Assembly: GCA_013396635.1 (NCBI GenBank)
Contig: WBMW01003180.1
Span: forward strand, 155,952 to 219,951
DNA from: Penelope pileata
Lineage: Eukaryota > Chordata > Aves > Galliformes > Cracidae
Direction: 5' to 3'
Length of the DNA: 64,000 nucleotides
In this document: piece by piece, positions 41,964 through 54,170 of the stretch
Layout: each line of letters begins with the position of its first letter
How positions within the stretch are numbered: the first letter of the stretch is position 1
Position numbers and translations under genes: made by a program
The notes under the pieces: generated by a model
The model's database searches: none
Seen by the model: the letters and a program-made list of their open reading frames with translations, nothing else
What the model was told of the DNA's origin: nothing

Positions 41964-42020
41964 AATAAATAAATATATAAAATAAATAAAATGTTGCCTT
42001 TGGAATTTCTATAAATAAAT
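41964..42020 (-). promoter_or_regulatory. AU-rich elements in FGF9 3'UTR
   Basis: In the sense of the FGF9 transcript there are five AUUUA pentamers. Two overlapping pairs (AUUUAUUUA) lie at 42012-42020 and 41966-41974, and a single lies at 41983-41987. The pair at 41966-41974 sits in a UUAUUUAUU nonamer context. Such elements are classic binding sites for mRNA decay and stability proteins in growth factor and cytokine messages. Function here is inferred. Confidence 0.55.
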
Positions 42021-42027
42021 TTAACTT

Positions 42028-42039
42028 TTTATTTTTATT
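42028..42039 (-). terminator. Tandem candidate polyadenylation signals (AATAAA x2)
   Basis: Two adjacent AATAAA hexamers lie on the minus strand (42034-42039 and 42028-42033), about 570 nt after the FGF9 stop. They are the first canonical signals met in the 3'UTR and lie just before the AU-rich block. Cleavage here would give a short-UTR isoform lacking most of the AU-rich elements. Confidence 0.45.
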
Positions 42040-42298
42040 TTTTTTACTAAGAGGTCTTTGCTTTAAACTCAGTGGGGTGAGACCCAGCGAGCGATTAACT
42101 GAAAAGTCTCTTGTCTACGTAAGACTGCACCCTCCATGCCTTTGTAAATGCAGCGTACACTTGAGCAGGCCACCAGCCAAAAATCCCGATGAATCAAAGT
42201 ATGGCAGCTATGCTGATATATGACGAAGTACAACTGATCAAAAATTTAAAAGCGTGTCCATTCCCCAGCATGCATCAGGCCGTTCTCCTCCTCCCTCT

Positions 42299-42380
42299 GG
42301 CTCCCCTCTCTCACTCCCATTCACGCTCTCGCTTCCTCTCGCGCTCGCTCTCACTCACTCTCTCGCGCTCTCCCTCTCGT
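42299..42380 (-). repeat. GA/GCGA-rich imperfect microsatellite in FGF9 3'UTR
   Basis: On the transcript strand this is an almost pure purine run built of GAGA, GCGA and GTGA steps, such as GAGAGCGCGAGAGAGTGAG. It lies about 225-305 nt after the stop codon. From memory, the human FGF9 3'UTR carries a length-variable dinucleotide (TG) microsatellite at a comparable place that affects protein output. This tract may be the avian counterpart, but homology is not shown. Confidence 0.8.
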
Positions 42381-42604
42381 ACTAAATCAAGCGAGTGGGC
42401 ATAGGCTCTCCTCCAGGAGGACAAACCTTTAAGTGCAGAACAAAATCAGCATGTTCCATCCAAGCCTCCATCATACATTATGCATGCGACAAAGTTTGGC
42501 AACAGTGGAGCTGATGTGATGACACAGCTAATCAATAAGAACCCACCGCATGAAACCTTTATAGTGGTTACTTTTTAAGGGCTCAAGTGAAGGAATTGTC
42601 TTTG

Positions 42605-42850
42605 TCAACTTTGGCTTAAAATATCCTTATATAGTTCAGGTACTTTCTCAGGGTCCACTGGTCTAGGTAAAAAATGTGTAAATTTTTGATGCCGTTTAGT
42701 CCTAGTCCCTTCTCTTGGAGTCCCATCTTTATTTAACGCAACGTAGTATCGTCTTCCAGTGTCCACGTGTTTATATAGATTTGATGAATATGTGTTATAC
42801 CAGTTTTCTTCAAACTGCTCTCTGAATACACACTCCTGGGTTAATTTTTC
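42605..42850 (-). CDS. FGF9: FGF9 coding exon 3 (residues 128-208 and stop)
   Basis: Fibroblast growth factor 9 is a secreted heparin-binding ligand of FGFR2/FGFR3-class receptors, used in gonad, lung and skeletal development. The exon follows acceptor CTTTTCATAG and is open from EKLTQECVFREQF to LYKDILSQS and a TGA at 42605-42607, giving 81 codons. Motifs EENWYNTYSS, YKHVDTGRRYYVALN, KDGTPREG, KRHQKFTHFLPRPVD and the ILSQS end identify FGF9. FGF16 and FGF20 have different C-termini. It forms the C-terminal half of the beta-trefoil core, with basic residues (KRHQK) of the heparin-binding surface. Asn143, mutated in the mouse Eks allele, is intact. Residue 195 is Glu (VDPEKV), whereas I recall Asp in human. 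It splices in phase 0 from exon 2. Confidence 0.98.
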   Translation of the reverse strand, partial: EKLTQECVFREQFEENWYNTYSSNLYKHVDTGRRYYVALNKDGTPREGTRTKRHQKFTHFLPRPVDPEKVPELYKDILSQS

Positions 42851-42890
42851 CTATGAAAAGAAAAGAAAAAGCGGTAAGGAGCTAGCCACA

Positions 42891-42928
42891 AGAATAATCT
42901 ATTTTGTAAAGAATAATCTATTTTGTAA
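42891..42928. repeat. Perfect 19-bp tandem duplication in intron 2
   Basis: The unit AGAATAATCTATTTTGTAA occurs twice head to tail (42891-42909 and 42910-42928) with no mismatch, and AGA starts a third copy. It lies 41 bp inside the intron from the exon 3 acceptor, in the branch-point zone. Confidence 0.95.
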
Positions 42929-45005
42929 AGAGTTACTGATTTCACTGCTTAAAATCAGTACCTCAGTGTTCAAATCACAAAATGAACCCTTGCAATATTC
43001 CCAATTTTAACTAAATAAAGCTGTATTGTTGAGTATTTCATAAAGCACTCACACGGGTGGATCACTGTATGGGAAGAAGTGATTCTCCAAAAGCCTTGTT
43101 GTCAAAATGAAAACAGCACCAATGGAAATGAAAACAAGGATTCTAATTTACGATCATTCCAAAGCATCTCACAAGATATAACTGGACTTTTATAAGCAAT
43201 TGCCTGATCATGAGTGCTTGAACAGATGTCACAAAAGGTTTGCAAAGTGGTAACATCGTTTAGGTTCTTAAAATCTCTATATCCTCTATATATAGGAGTA
43301 CTCAATGCATCTCATTAATTACAAAGGACACAATTCAATACCCATCATTTGGTTTGTTATCACAGAACCACAGCTCACAAGAGCTTCAAAAGGGAGCACA
43401 AACTCCAGGTGCTGAGAAGAATTTAGGTGAGGAAAAGGCTCCAGACTTTACAAGGGTTGTCCCTGTATTCCATCCTACAGAAGACATCCACTGAAAGCAC
43501 CAACCCTTCATCAGCTCCCCTGCCACAGACTCCCACTCCTTCCAGCTCACTCTCTCATGCGTTTGTACATACCATGTACATCCTTTTGGTCTACATGGAT
43601 GGGGTTGTTTTAAAAACCAGACACGTATAACCTGATTCATCTTGAATGACAGGAAGTGCTCACACAAATGACTGAGCAAGAGGACTGGAAAAAAAGTGTT
43701 AGCCTCTACCATGGCAGAGCTGATGGAAAGCTGGGAAGAGTAAACCTAGGAATAGTCTTACCGTATGGTACGAAAATAAAGCAATGGTAGTATTTTTACA
43801 TAACAACTTCTCACTCAAAGAGCACTCACATCTACCAAATTCACCTTCTACTTGAGGATCATCTCTTCTTTACTACGTAACTCCATATAACGCTGAGTTC
43901 TGTGCACGTTTTACAGAAACTAAATCTTAAAATAGCCCTTTTAGACAGATACACAGAGAAAGGAAAACAGAGACCAAGGCCCAGCTGCAGCAAAGCCTTT
44001 ATGGCACCTATATCTACAACCTGAGCACAACCAAGGAGCCACAACTCAGACTCCAGTTCCTCCCAAGAAACCACCATCCACAGCTTAACCCAGGAGCTTC
44101 ACAAAACACACCATCACCTAATATCACAACTCCATCTGGGGCTGAAACTGCTTTTGAAGGTCACTTCTGTGTCTCAGGACTCACAGCTCTAAATCTTTTC
44201 CCAAAGCAACACGGGGAAAGTCCAGAGTTTTTGCTGCTGTTTCAAGACATGTCCAGAAACATCTTCTCCTTGATAGAGCCAAGATAGCTCAGCATGAACC
44301 TCACATCTGAAGGGTTTGGTCCATTGGGAGTGGAGTGGGCCCAGTGAGAGTGAAGTGTTCCCAACAATCCACCACAGCATCACAGCACCATGTCCTTGGG
44401 GTGACACTCCAATCTGCCAACTGCATGCCAAGCACAGTGCTCCCCAGGAGAGGTCTTCACCGCACCAGGGCTGGGGATCAGGGTCCTGTTTGGGTCCAGG
44501 GACCCCAACATACCTCACAGAAGTCACCCAAGAACTGTCCCACATGAGGAGAGCAACCAGTCAGCATCAACCCTACTAACTGGAGATCAGCATGCAAAGC
44601 CAGGGTCCTCCTCAATGCCTAAAAGTTTGGGATTTACTTTTTTTTCCTAAATTTAAGCTGTGACAACTCTGACAGTCTAGCAAGGCAGCAAGCAAGCAGT
44701 TCCTGACTCTCTCACTGATGGGTGTTGGGAATCTCATCACCTCCCAAGAAGGAGAAATCCCTTCCAGGGCCAGGTGCAGGGACATTAAACATTTGCATAT
44801 TCACTGTAGCAGAGGCAGTGGTCCTGTGTGGATCTGGGTGGCTGTGGCAGAAGAGATGTCCTGTTTCTCCAACCATTCTACCACCAGATGTCCCTCACTG
44901 CGGGCTCAGCTGAGCAGAGTGCACCAAAATGTGAGCAGGTCCGCAGAGCTGCTGCATACAATCATTTATGCCCTTTTCTGACTAAGACAATTTTACTGTG
45001 TGAAG

Positions 45006-45160
45006 TAGAGAGGCTGTGGAGTCTCCTCCTTGGAATTCTTCAAAAGCCACCTGGACGTGGTCCTGGGCACCCTGCTCCGGGTGTTCCTGCTGGAACAGGG
45101 GCTGAGCTAGGTGACCTCCAAACGTCCCTTCCCACCCCAACCATTCTGCGATGCTGTGAA
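45006..45160 (+). mobile_element. CR1 LINE, short 3' end fragment
   Basis: The fragment begins at AGAGAGGCTGTGGAGTCTCC and runs through TTCAAAAGCCACCTGGACG, GACCTCCAAACGTCCCTTCC and CCACCCCAACCATTCTGCGA. It ends with the degraded 8-mer repeat. It is a heavily 5'-truncated insertion inside FGF9 intron 2, opposite in orientation to the gene. Confidence 0.92.
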
Positions 45161-48100
45161 GTAGCTCAAACACAGCAACACCCCATGCTGTTCAGAGAAG
45201 GAAAAAGAACATATCTCTTTACATTAAATCTTCATCAATGAACCAAATCCTGCAATCAGTTACTGATAATTCCCTCTATGTACTCTGACAGCTAGAAACT
45301 GCAGCAGTAATGAATATCACTGGACATCTGCAGCAGCTGAATGTCAAGCATATTGCAGTAGCCCCTTGCACAGCCTCAAAGTATTACAAAAATTACTCAG
45401 CCGCTATAAAGATTATCTTTAAATACACCTCTAATTAGTGTTTTATTTTGCATGATGTTTAAAATCACTTTGTTTGCTTTAATGCAAAAGCAGATGCTAA
45501 GGGATATTATATGCTGGGTCTATTGGTCCATCGGGGAAAGAGAAACTAATGCAAATTGTTTTCTTGCTCTCAGAAGGCAATAGAATCACATGACAAGCAC
45601 TGCAGAAGAGCTCCCTACTAAAAATAGCAACATTTTAGGAGGATATTTCAGTCCTGTCTTGAATTCATTAATTATTCAATTCATCTGCATTTTTTTTAGC
45701 ATCATCATAAATTTCTATCTTTGCACGAACAGTACTTCCCCATGCCCTGAAGGAGAAATTTTAAAATAGCCTCTCTTTATCTGGCAGGTTTGATCGATCA
45801 TGACAGCACTGCGGTGCACTTAGCTGGCAGACCCTGAGTAAGGGCTTGCGTTGTACTGCATGCCGGGTGAGCTCAATGGACTTCAGGCTTACAAATTGAA
45901 TCTTTATTTTACAAGTTTAACTTGCTTTTACTTTTCATTCTCTTACAACACAGCTAGATCTCTCCTGTCCTTTATCAAAATTCCAAGATATCCATGTGCA
46001 GACTGCAGATAAATACTTCAACGTGAACCTCACAGAGCAATCAGGATGCAGGTTCAGCTTTACGGGTACACTAATAATCACACTTCCAAAGAAGAGAAAT
46101 AATTACACTTCCAGTTCAATTAAATACTTTCTTTAGAAATTCATTAAACAGTTCCCTTCTGTGACACCTAGAAATTCTGGCTGTAGCAAAAGACTACTGA
46201 AACAAATACATGCCAGTGACTTTGAATCAACCCCTAGAAATAATCTGGGGAACAGCATCCCAGCATATCCTCCTCTCCCATACCCTGGGAGATCCTTATG
46301 ATGATGGCTCATCTAGTACCAAGAAAGGCAAGAACTGATGGGCACATTCATCTGTACTACCACAACACTAATGAGCACCAGTTCACACTCATGCATTGAA
46401 CACGTGTGTTTTATTCAGCCAGAAATGAGGATAATGCAGGGGTGAGGCTGGTCCATCCTGCCAACACACGCCTTCTTGCCTCATCAAGGGTGGGAAACCT
46501 GCTGAAAGCCACCTGTGCCAGGACAGGGAGGCGATGGTGCTTTCTGACTGCACATGGTTACATTTCTCCTCCTTCTGGCCATGACTTTTACAAAGCCCCT
46601 ATACACACAGTCGAAAAGAAAGACTTAGGCCTTAGATTCAGCGGTTTTCCATACCTAGAATCAGCTGACTTCTCTATCAGTGCCAATGTTTCATTGCACC
46701 ACACTTGATGTCATCAGACATCTCTGTTGAAGGCTGACACAAATACCAAACATACCCAGCTGGAACAGCTGTGGAAAGCAACCTGCATTCCTGTGGAAGG
46801 GGAAGCTGCCTGCCTTGAGCAAATCACTCAATTCAGGGACCAAATAAGGAGGTGACCTCAAAATTATATAAATCAGATGTTGCACCGCATAGCACATGTT
46901 TTCAATGAGGACTGTTTATGGAGTATTCCACTACAAAGTGATCGATCCCCATTTTACTACATTTTCACACTCTACCTGTTTTTTTAAGCTTTTATTTAAC
47001 TCAAATGTTCAGGTAATTGAACAGCTCAAAGATGCGCCTCTCACAAGGGCAAACAAACCACGGTGGATTTAATTCAGAAGCCTGAAAATGTCTGGTCAGC
47101 AGCTAACTATGGGGCAATATTATCCTATTTCCAGGTAGGCCCATGAAGAGTGAGACTGTAAATTAGTAGAGAGTTACAGCTACCACAATGAAAGCTTTGC
47201 CAGCTTGTTTAAAAAAGATACCCCTGTGAAGCAGCTAACTGGAAATACGTGCAAAGAGGAAAAACACTGCCCAGAGGATGGTTCCATGAATTCAAAGGAT
47301 GGTCAGACATTAGTGCTGCTTCTCAGACAAAAGCACAGTACAGGGTCCTGTATAAATCTCATCAATATTCTTTTTTTTTTTTAATAATCGTGCAGAACTA
47401 AAACTCAAGTTTATTTTGCAAACTGACAAAAGGAAATAGCTCAAAATGACAAAAGGAATGGCTCTTCTGACCATCATACCTACTACCACAGCAAACAGGT
47501 TTTGTGTTTGGCAAACTACTCCATGCCACATATGGTTTTGCCTTATGTAAACTACTACACTGAATCAATATAGAAACTTCACAAGCAAATGCCTAGTCCA
47601 GAAGTCCAAACAACCATTAAAAAGAAGTATATAGGCCACAGTCAGCACTTCCTACATACCTGCTGCATGTTATCACTGTGTTAATCCACCCTGTGTTAAT
47701 GAAATTATGTTTCAATATATTGTCTCCTAAATAAGCTCACGCAACCCCCTTTTTATGCCTATACAACATTAATATGTGGCAAGGAGAAGCAGGCAAAAAA
47801 ATTCCCTCCTCTCCTCTGAAGTGGTTTTCTTTGCTCCTCTGCCTACAAACACATGCATTTCACATATGGTTGGCCCTTCCCACATCATAAGGCAAACAGC
47901 CTCTAGAACATGCTATCTTCAGCTAATAATTAACACTCATCCAGAGTGGTCATAAATAAAGGTGCAGTTTAGCACTTGGCCACTGCTTTGTCTGATCTCC
48001 CATGCTATGTTGGGAAGTCTCTGGCTGCATGGACAACCTCCGGCCATGATCAGAAGCCAAATCCCAGTGTCCGGGCAGTGTCGTTTTCCTCCTCAATTAG

Positions 48101-51100
48101 CAGAGAGCGGTGTGAGGCAAGCACTGCATAGTGAATATCTGATCCTGTGAGTGTCACAGAGTTATCTCCAAATCACTTCTTTTAGCAGTTTTTCAGAATG
48201 CAGTTTGTTTAATAATCTGACAGAACGTGAAAAAAAAGACTTAAAATAGTTCTGTCAGAAGGACTAGTCTTTTTTGCGTTTACATCAGTGCTTCTCCATG
48301 AGCACTTCACAGAGATGGCAGAAAACCCCATGTGGCCAGAAGAGAGACCTAGCAAATAACCAGGCATCCATGCTGCCATTCTCAAGCATTTCATATTCCA
48401 TTGCACTTTTCAGAAGATAAGGGAAGTTAGGCATGTGTCACGGCAAAACCACAATTGGGCAATTGCATTTTCCCTACCTGAGGTCAGCCTGTACTTTGCC
48501 ATGAATGGAGTGTTCATCAGCTTCTCCTCCCATACTTGTAATTCATTTCTATAGGGCCTTTATTATACATCCACCTCCACTTTTTAAAAAATAAGAATAA
48601 ATAAAAATAGAAAAACTTGAATGTTTTTCTGCATGTATAACTGCATGAAGCAGTTATAAGAGTGCTTGAAGATGAACACCTTTCACACAAAAAGTTTGTA
48701 AGATCTGGCAGAACCTTGTCTCTTTGGGAGCATTACCGTAAAAAACACCTACAGAGAAACAGTGTTACTTTCTTGTCCTGATGAAGGCATCAGAAAACCA
48801 GCGCTTCCTGAACAAAGTCAGCAGGCTTCAGCATCAACTATGAAATACTTCATATACTGCAGGGGTACTGCATAGGTTCTCCCTTGTGCCCCATTGCCCC
48901 TCTTTTCCCACTTCTCACACCAACACAGACCTCCCCTGGAGGGAGCAGATGGGGATCCAGCACTCTGCCATCCCAGCACACCGGGGTTGTTTACAGAGCT
49001 CTTCAACACGAGCTGCAGGAGCGAGAGATGCCAATTAGGCCTCCATCCATTTCTGCCACTGCCAAATCTGCAGCTCGTTGTTTTAGTGATATCTGCTCCT
49101 TGGAGGTTTCAATTTTGCAGCAGCTGTCAAGCCTCAAGCATGCCCTCCCTGGACACAAAGCCATTACAGGAACAGTCCCGCAGTGCTGGAGCTCCCATCT
49201 GCCAGCACGGGCTGCCTATCAGTGGCCATCTTCTGTCCATCAGGGTTTGTTTTAAGCCTGCCCAGCCAAGTGAACAGGAGGAAGGCCCACTGTCACCTCA
49301 GCACCTCAGCTCTGCTCACGCTTCAGTCAGAGGTCAGGCCAAAATTCCAGGGAGAGGCCTTGGGCCTTGCATGCTGCCACAGCGCCATTCCCCTGAGAGC
49401 TGGGGAGCTTCTTACTCCACGCTGGCCTCCAACAGCATGGCACTGGGAAAAAGTCAACTTTTCAAAACCAAGCAAACGAGCAGGTGTGTTCCCCTCTGTC
49501 CCTGCCAGCAGGACTGGGCCCATGCCGTGCCGTTTACTACTCACACTTCTGACCTCTATTTTATTTTTGGTTTCCCTGGCACAACCAAGAACTGCAGTCA
49601 TCAATGTTATCTAACCATCTAATTCATCATGCTTGGCTGAACCCTTCCAAGAATCAGAAAACAAGGTGGTATGCAATCTGAGACAGGGCCTGAGCCAATT
49701 TTTAAAGAAGACAGTAGAAAAGTTCCCATCAGCTTAAATGGAACTTGGATCAGGCTTGCAATGATAAAAAGGCAGCAAATATTTTAAGACACTAAAAGAG
49801 CCATTTCAGGCATGCTCAGATTTACTGAAAGCTGTAACCTGACCCACCAGAGCTCCCCGCTCCACAAATTCTCTTCTATCAAAAGACAACACGTATGTCA
49901 ACCCAGGTCTGGTCTCCTGCAGCTACACACATACCCTTCGGCCTGTGCAACTGAAATACTAGTCAAGCTGTTCACTGAGTAGAGATTTTAAATAAATTGT
50001 GCTTTGCTTACACACAACTAAGATTGAGCACAGCATCAAAGGTTTTCATCAGTATTTTTTATTTTGTTTTGCAGTTCTCTAAGTAAAGAACACCAAGTTA
50101 AAAGAGATAGCCTTCCTTGAACAGAAAGCACATGACTTCTGCAGGAGCAGCTACACTCACAGTCCGAAAGACCTCGTAGCATGAGCGATAAAAGTACTTG
50201 ATCTGCACGAGTCTCAGTGAGTATCCCCCCATCTTGATTTATCCACAATAAAAGAAGCACTTGATCCCTCAGCTACAAAGTGTATAAAAGCAGCAGAACA
50301 CTCAAGGCTCTTCATAAAACACTTTGCCACAGGGATCAAATAATTATAATACATACACAGTGATAAAAACTCATCCCATTCAAGTACTTCATGTTTTATT
50401 CTTTCAGCAAGATGATTAGGCCAAGGACTGACTAACAAAATCTTGTCTCCAGATAGCTTTACGTAAAACCAGTAACAACATCTGCTAGGTGATAGCTCAG
50501 AGGACAGGGAGGTCACTGACCACAGTGTCATTCTGGAAGGGGGTTGATCTGAATGCACTTTAAATATCATCAAGCAAAGCATCCCAGGCTAATGCATTTT
50601 GGAAAGATCCAGTCTTCCTCACTCAAATGTCAAACATCACTGAAGTCTTAGAAAATAGTAAATTTGCCAGAGAGTCTTTAAAAGCCACAGTGCTCCGGTG
50701 TCTGCTGCTCTGAGATCTTCACCCAGTAGACAAAAAAAAAAATCCCAAAGATTTCCACATATCTTTGGTGCTGCTATGCCCCCATTTAGCTTCCCAGTGA
50801 CACAGCTGACCATCAAATGCTTAAGCAAGTCAGGTGACTCTGCTCTGTTGCTGTCTCCCTGCTCCTCACACTCGCACAACACTGGAACCTGTGTTTTAAT
50901 GGGTCAAACTTTAGCCGTGCAGTTAATTTCAGCTTTGATGAAAGAAGTTGTCAACTGCCTGAAAAAAAAAAAACCTAGATGTATAGTAATGACATCAACA
51001 GAATGGGTGAGTGAAGAGGTCAAAGATCAGGCAGCTGGTCTACCAGGTACCACCAGCACATAGAACTTTCAAAGAATTCAGTTTTTAAATGTAAAGTAAA

Positions 51101-53599
51101 AAAAAAAAAAATTGTTTAAACTTTGCAACACTCTTCACGTGTATGTATATTCTGAAGTGATCTGAAGGATTTTCCTCAAATCTTCCCAACTAAATTTCCT
51201 GTTCTGAGTCCAGATTGTACATTAGATGCTTTCCTAATGAAGGCATCAGCAGGCCAAATATCTGCCTAGTATTCAGAAGCAATAAACATTTATATGCTAA
51301 GAGACTATCTTTAGATTGCAGGCTCTTACGAGCAGGAACTCTGTCTAGATTTAGGTTTTTAAAATGATGAATACAGTAGGGCTCTTATCTTGATCGGGGT
51401 CTGCTGACACAACCATAAAATTAATAGGTGGTTTTACAGGAACAGGTCCAATCCTGCTTCCATTAAAGTCAGTGTCATTTCAACCGTAATAGAATCAAGT
51501 CAAAATTTCTCCTGAGTCACAACTGCAGTGCCTCCGTAACTGCGTTAAAGCTGAAGCATAAAGTTGAGCAGATGAAGGATGCCCAGCCCGGGCCAGACTC
51601 AGAAGCTTGCGGCATCTGCAACAGAAGCCAAGTTTTTCCTCAGCAGAGGTCATGGAGCACGGATTTAAAATCTCAACTTCAGATCAAAAGCAACGGCAGA
51701 AGTCTGCCATTACAAAAGAAGTGAAAATGAAGCCAAAGGGCCTCATAAAAAGGAAAAAATGGATTTCACTGTAACAAGCTTTATTTCTTAAGCCTTCTGA
51801 ATGCAACACAAATGAACTACATTGCTGCACATCACCAGATCTGCCCAAGTACATTCACGCTGCATAGCCAATCCCAACCTAGACAAAATCCCTAATGAAG
51901 TCCCCGCAGGGCAGACTTTTTCTGCTCTGCCTTTGAAAATGATGAATGGTGAAGTGGAAAAGAGAGCCACATTCACATCCCACTGGCTCCTGAGTCAGAA
52001 ACAGACCACATCAGATCTTTATCTGATGCAGCGAATAACCCGCAAGTGTATCTCGGTATGTCCCTGCTGATGATGCTCTTTTAGTATGTCACCTCAACAC
52101 GCTATTCTCAGATCAGCTCAACACACAGAACCTTTTCACACTCCCGTACCGCTAACAAGGCTGGCTCCAAAAGCATTCAGGGCGACAGTAACTGGGGAGC
52201 TGTTCAACTATAGAGAAGCAAATACAAAGAAATTAAAGCAGAACGAGCCCAGCACTTGCTGGCTGGTTAGGATTCAGGTTTACAGTGCAATTATGCCACT
52301 ATAACACTGGCCGGTGCCACCAGCATGGTACCCAACTACCCCACACAGCAGCCGATTCCCCTTCAGAGCTTGAGTGCTTGTTCAAAAAGGCAACAAGCCA
52401 GTTCAGGGAGCTAAACTGGTAGAAAAGTAACTCTGCAAAAAGGTCTTCTTCTGTGTCTCTACATCCCTGAATATTTCTGCTGACAGTCCAGGTGAGTGCT
52501 GGTTTGAGTGAGGAGGGACACAGAACCAGGACTGCTCATTCTGGACGATGGTGGATCCCACCGGCAGTCTCCTCAAGCAGCACCTCTTATCTCCCAATTT
52601 TGTATGAACACAAAATTCCATACATCTTTAATTAGGGGAAAGTAAATCATTAAATTAAGGTTCAAGTAAGATCTTCTTTTATCAGCGTAGCTATATATAT
52701 AAGCACTGTCCAACAAATTCTATTTATTTATATATAAATACATGGGAGATATTCTGACACTCTCCTGTCAGGAGATTGCTCCTACCCAGGAATGTAGTGA
52801 TAATCCAAGTCCAGCATGGAACCATTAGAGACCTAGGTGAGGAGATCACTGAGGGTTTTCTCTCTTATAAAACTAACCTCAGACCTAGCAAGCACCTGGA
52901 TTAAGTCCTCCGAGGAAAATCAAAGACCTGAGGAAAAGTGTAGCACCTATCCCACAGGGCACTGTTAGCAGGCCTGTGGTGCTAACAGGTGCTGGAATCT
53001 GTGAAAGTCTGATCTGAAAAACAGCCTGAAACCTTAGTTTAGTAAGAACAACAGCAGCTGCAGTTTCACACACAGCTTTCCCTATGTTAAGTGCATGGAC
53101 CCACCTATCAGTTTTTCCTACACCATTACTCATATTTCAGAAGACTTCTCTCTCTACAGGGTGCTTCATAGCTTGCTATTGTTCTGCTGGCTAGTGTGCA
53201 GTTTCTGCTTTCACCCCTAACGCTGCTGGGTAAAACAGTACCCAGCTTTCAGCAAGGCTGCCCGTCCAAACTCAGAAAGGCTACCTGAAAAGGTGCAGGA
53301 CATGAGGTTATAGGCAAATCCTCATGAGTAACTCAAAATTTAGGGCTCTTCTCAAAACTACACCTTCAATGAAGAAAATGTCCACAGTAACAAATCCGTT
53401 GCCTACCATACAGCGTATAGAGGAAGCAGTTTCAGCTTCATCTCCCACCTTCCTGCAAAAGTCCTTCAGGCTAGCACAAAATATCACTTCCTCAGGACCT
53501 GATATTTCCCAGTTATCGAGCCTAGGCTTTCTTATGACCCATTCAAACTAAGGTTCTTGTCCTTTATTTCAAGGACTTCATTCTCTCCTTGGCATTAAA
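45161..53599. other. Intron 2 interior, mostly unique sequence
   Basis: There is no gene or recognised repeat. The 45.4-45.85 kb part is AT-rich with clustered homeodomain and octamer-type motifs, described as a finding. Three overlapping plus-strand frames at 48.9-49.6 kb follow a GC-richer patch and look non-coding. A short AT alternation lies at 52690-52740. Confidence 0.55.
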
Positions 53600-54170
53600 C
53601 CTCAATCTATTTACAGAGACCAAGAGAGTACCCTCTCAGTTTTCATTCTGCAGGCGCAATAAGCCAAGATCTTTAAACTCTACCATTTAATGGCCTTTTC
53701 ATCCCTCCAATCATCCCATTCTGCACACACGCCAGTTTCAATTCATCTTCTTTATCGCAAAAGACCAGGACAGCACTTTGCATTTGGACCAGATCTCACC
53801 AGTGACACCGACAGCTCTCCCTGAGCCCCATGTCCATGAGTTCACATTTTGTGCACTTTAGGTCACCAAGTCCCTTCCACGAGGCAGAATTCCGCACTGA
53901 AAATACTGCCCGACTTTGCAACATCTGCAAATTTCAATAACACACAACTACTTTTTTTTTTATGACAAGATGTTTAATGCCTCTAATAAAAACAGAGCAT
54001 AAAACCAGCCCAAGGACCAACTCATAAAAACTCCAGCATTAGCCTCCCTCCAGCCTAATACCTTTCAGCACTCCCCACTGCTGTCATCTCTTCAGTTCTT
54101 TTGTCATCCATCATACAAGTCTTCCACTAACCCCCATTTCTGCTGGGCCATAACCTAACAGAGCTCTGCA
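53600..54170 (-). mobile_element. Ancient, highly diverged CR1-type LINE relic
   Basis: Read on the plus strand, the phrase order is that of old sauropsid CR1 copies in antisense. It runs: a CCAGTTTCAATTCATCTTC phrase, then GACCAGATCTCACCAGTG, CATCTGCAAATTTCAATAA, GCCCAAGGACCAACTC and TAGCCTCCCTCCAGCCT. The last part corresponds to the usual 'ggaactccactggtaacctccctccagcctga' block. It is far more decayed than the other CR1 copies and has no intact 3' repeat. The boundaries are approximate. Confidence 0.65.

Larger units (their letters stand above)
41790..42604 (-). other. FGF9: FGF9 3'UTR, proximal part
   Basis: This is the transcribed sequence downstream of the FGF9 stop codon, read right to left. 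It contains a purine-rich tract, two overlapping early AATAAA signals (42028-42039), AU-rich elements (41966-42020) and further AATAAA signals at 41807-41812 and 41790-41795. Additional minus-strand AATAAA hexamers at 41186-41191 and 40015-40020 mean the longest transcript could reach about 40.0 kb. The exact 3' end cannot be decided from sequence alone, so the left boundary is a choice. Confidence 0.5.

Noticed and set aside
48894..49622. 242-codon plus-strand open frame in FGF9 intron 2
   Set aside because: Three frames are open at once in a GC-richer patch. The peptide has no recognisable domain, and no splice or promoter context supports it. It is most likely chance.
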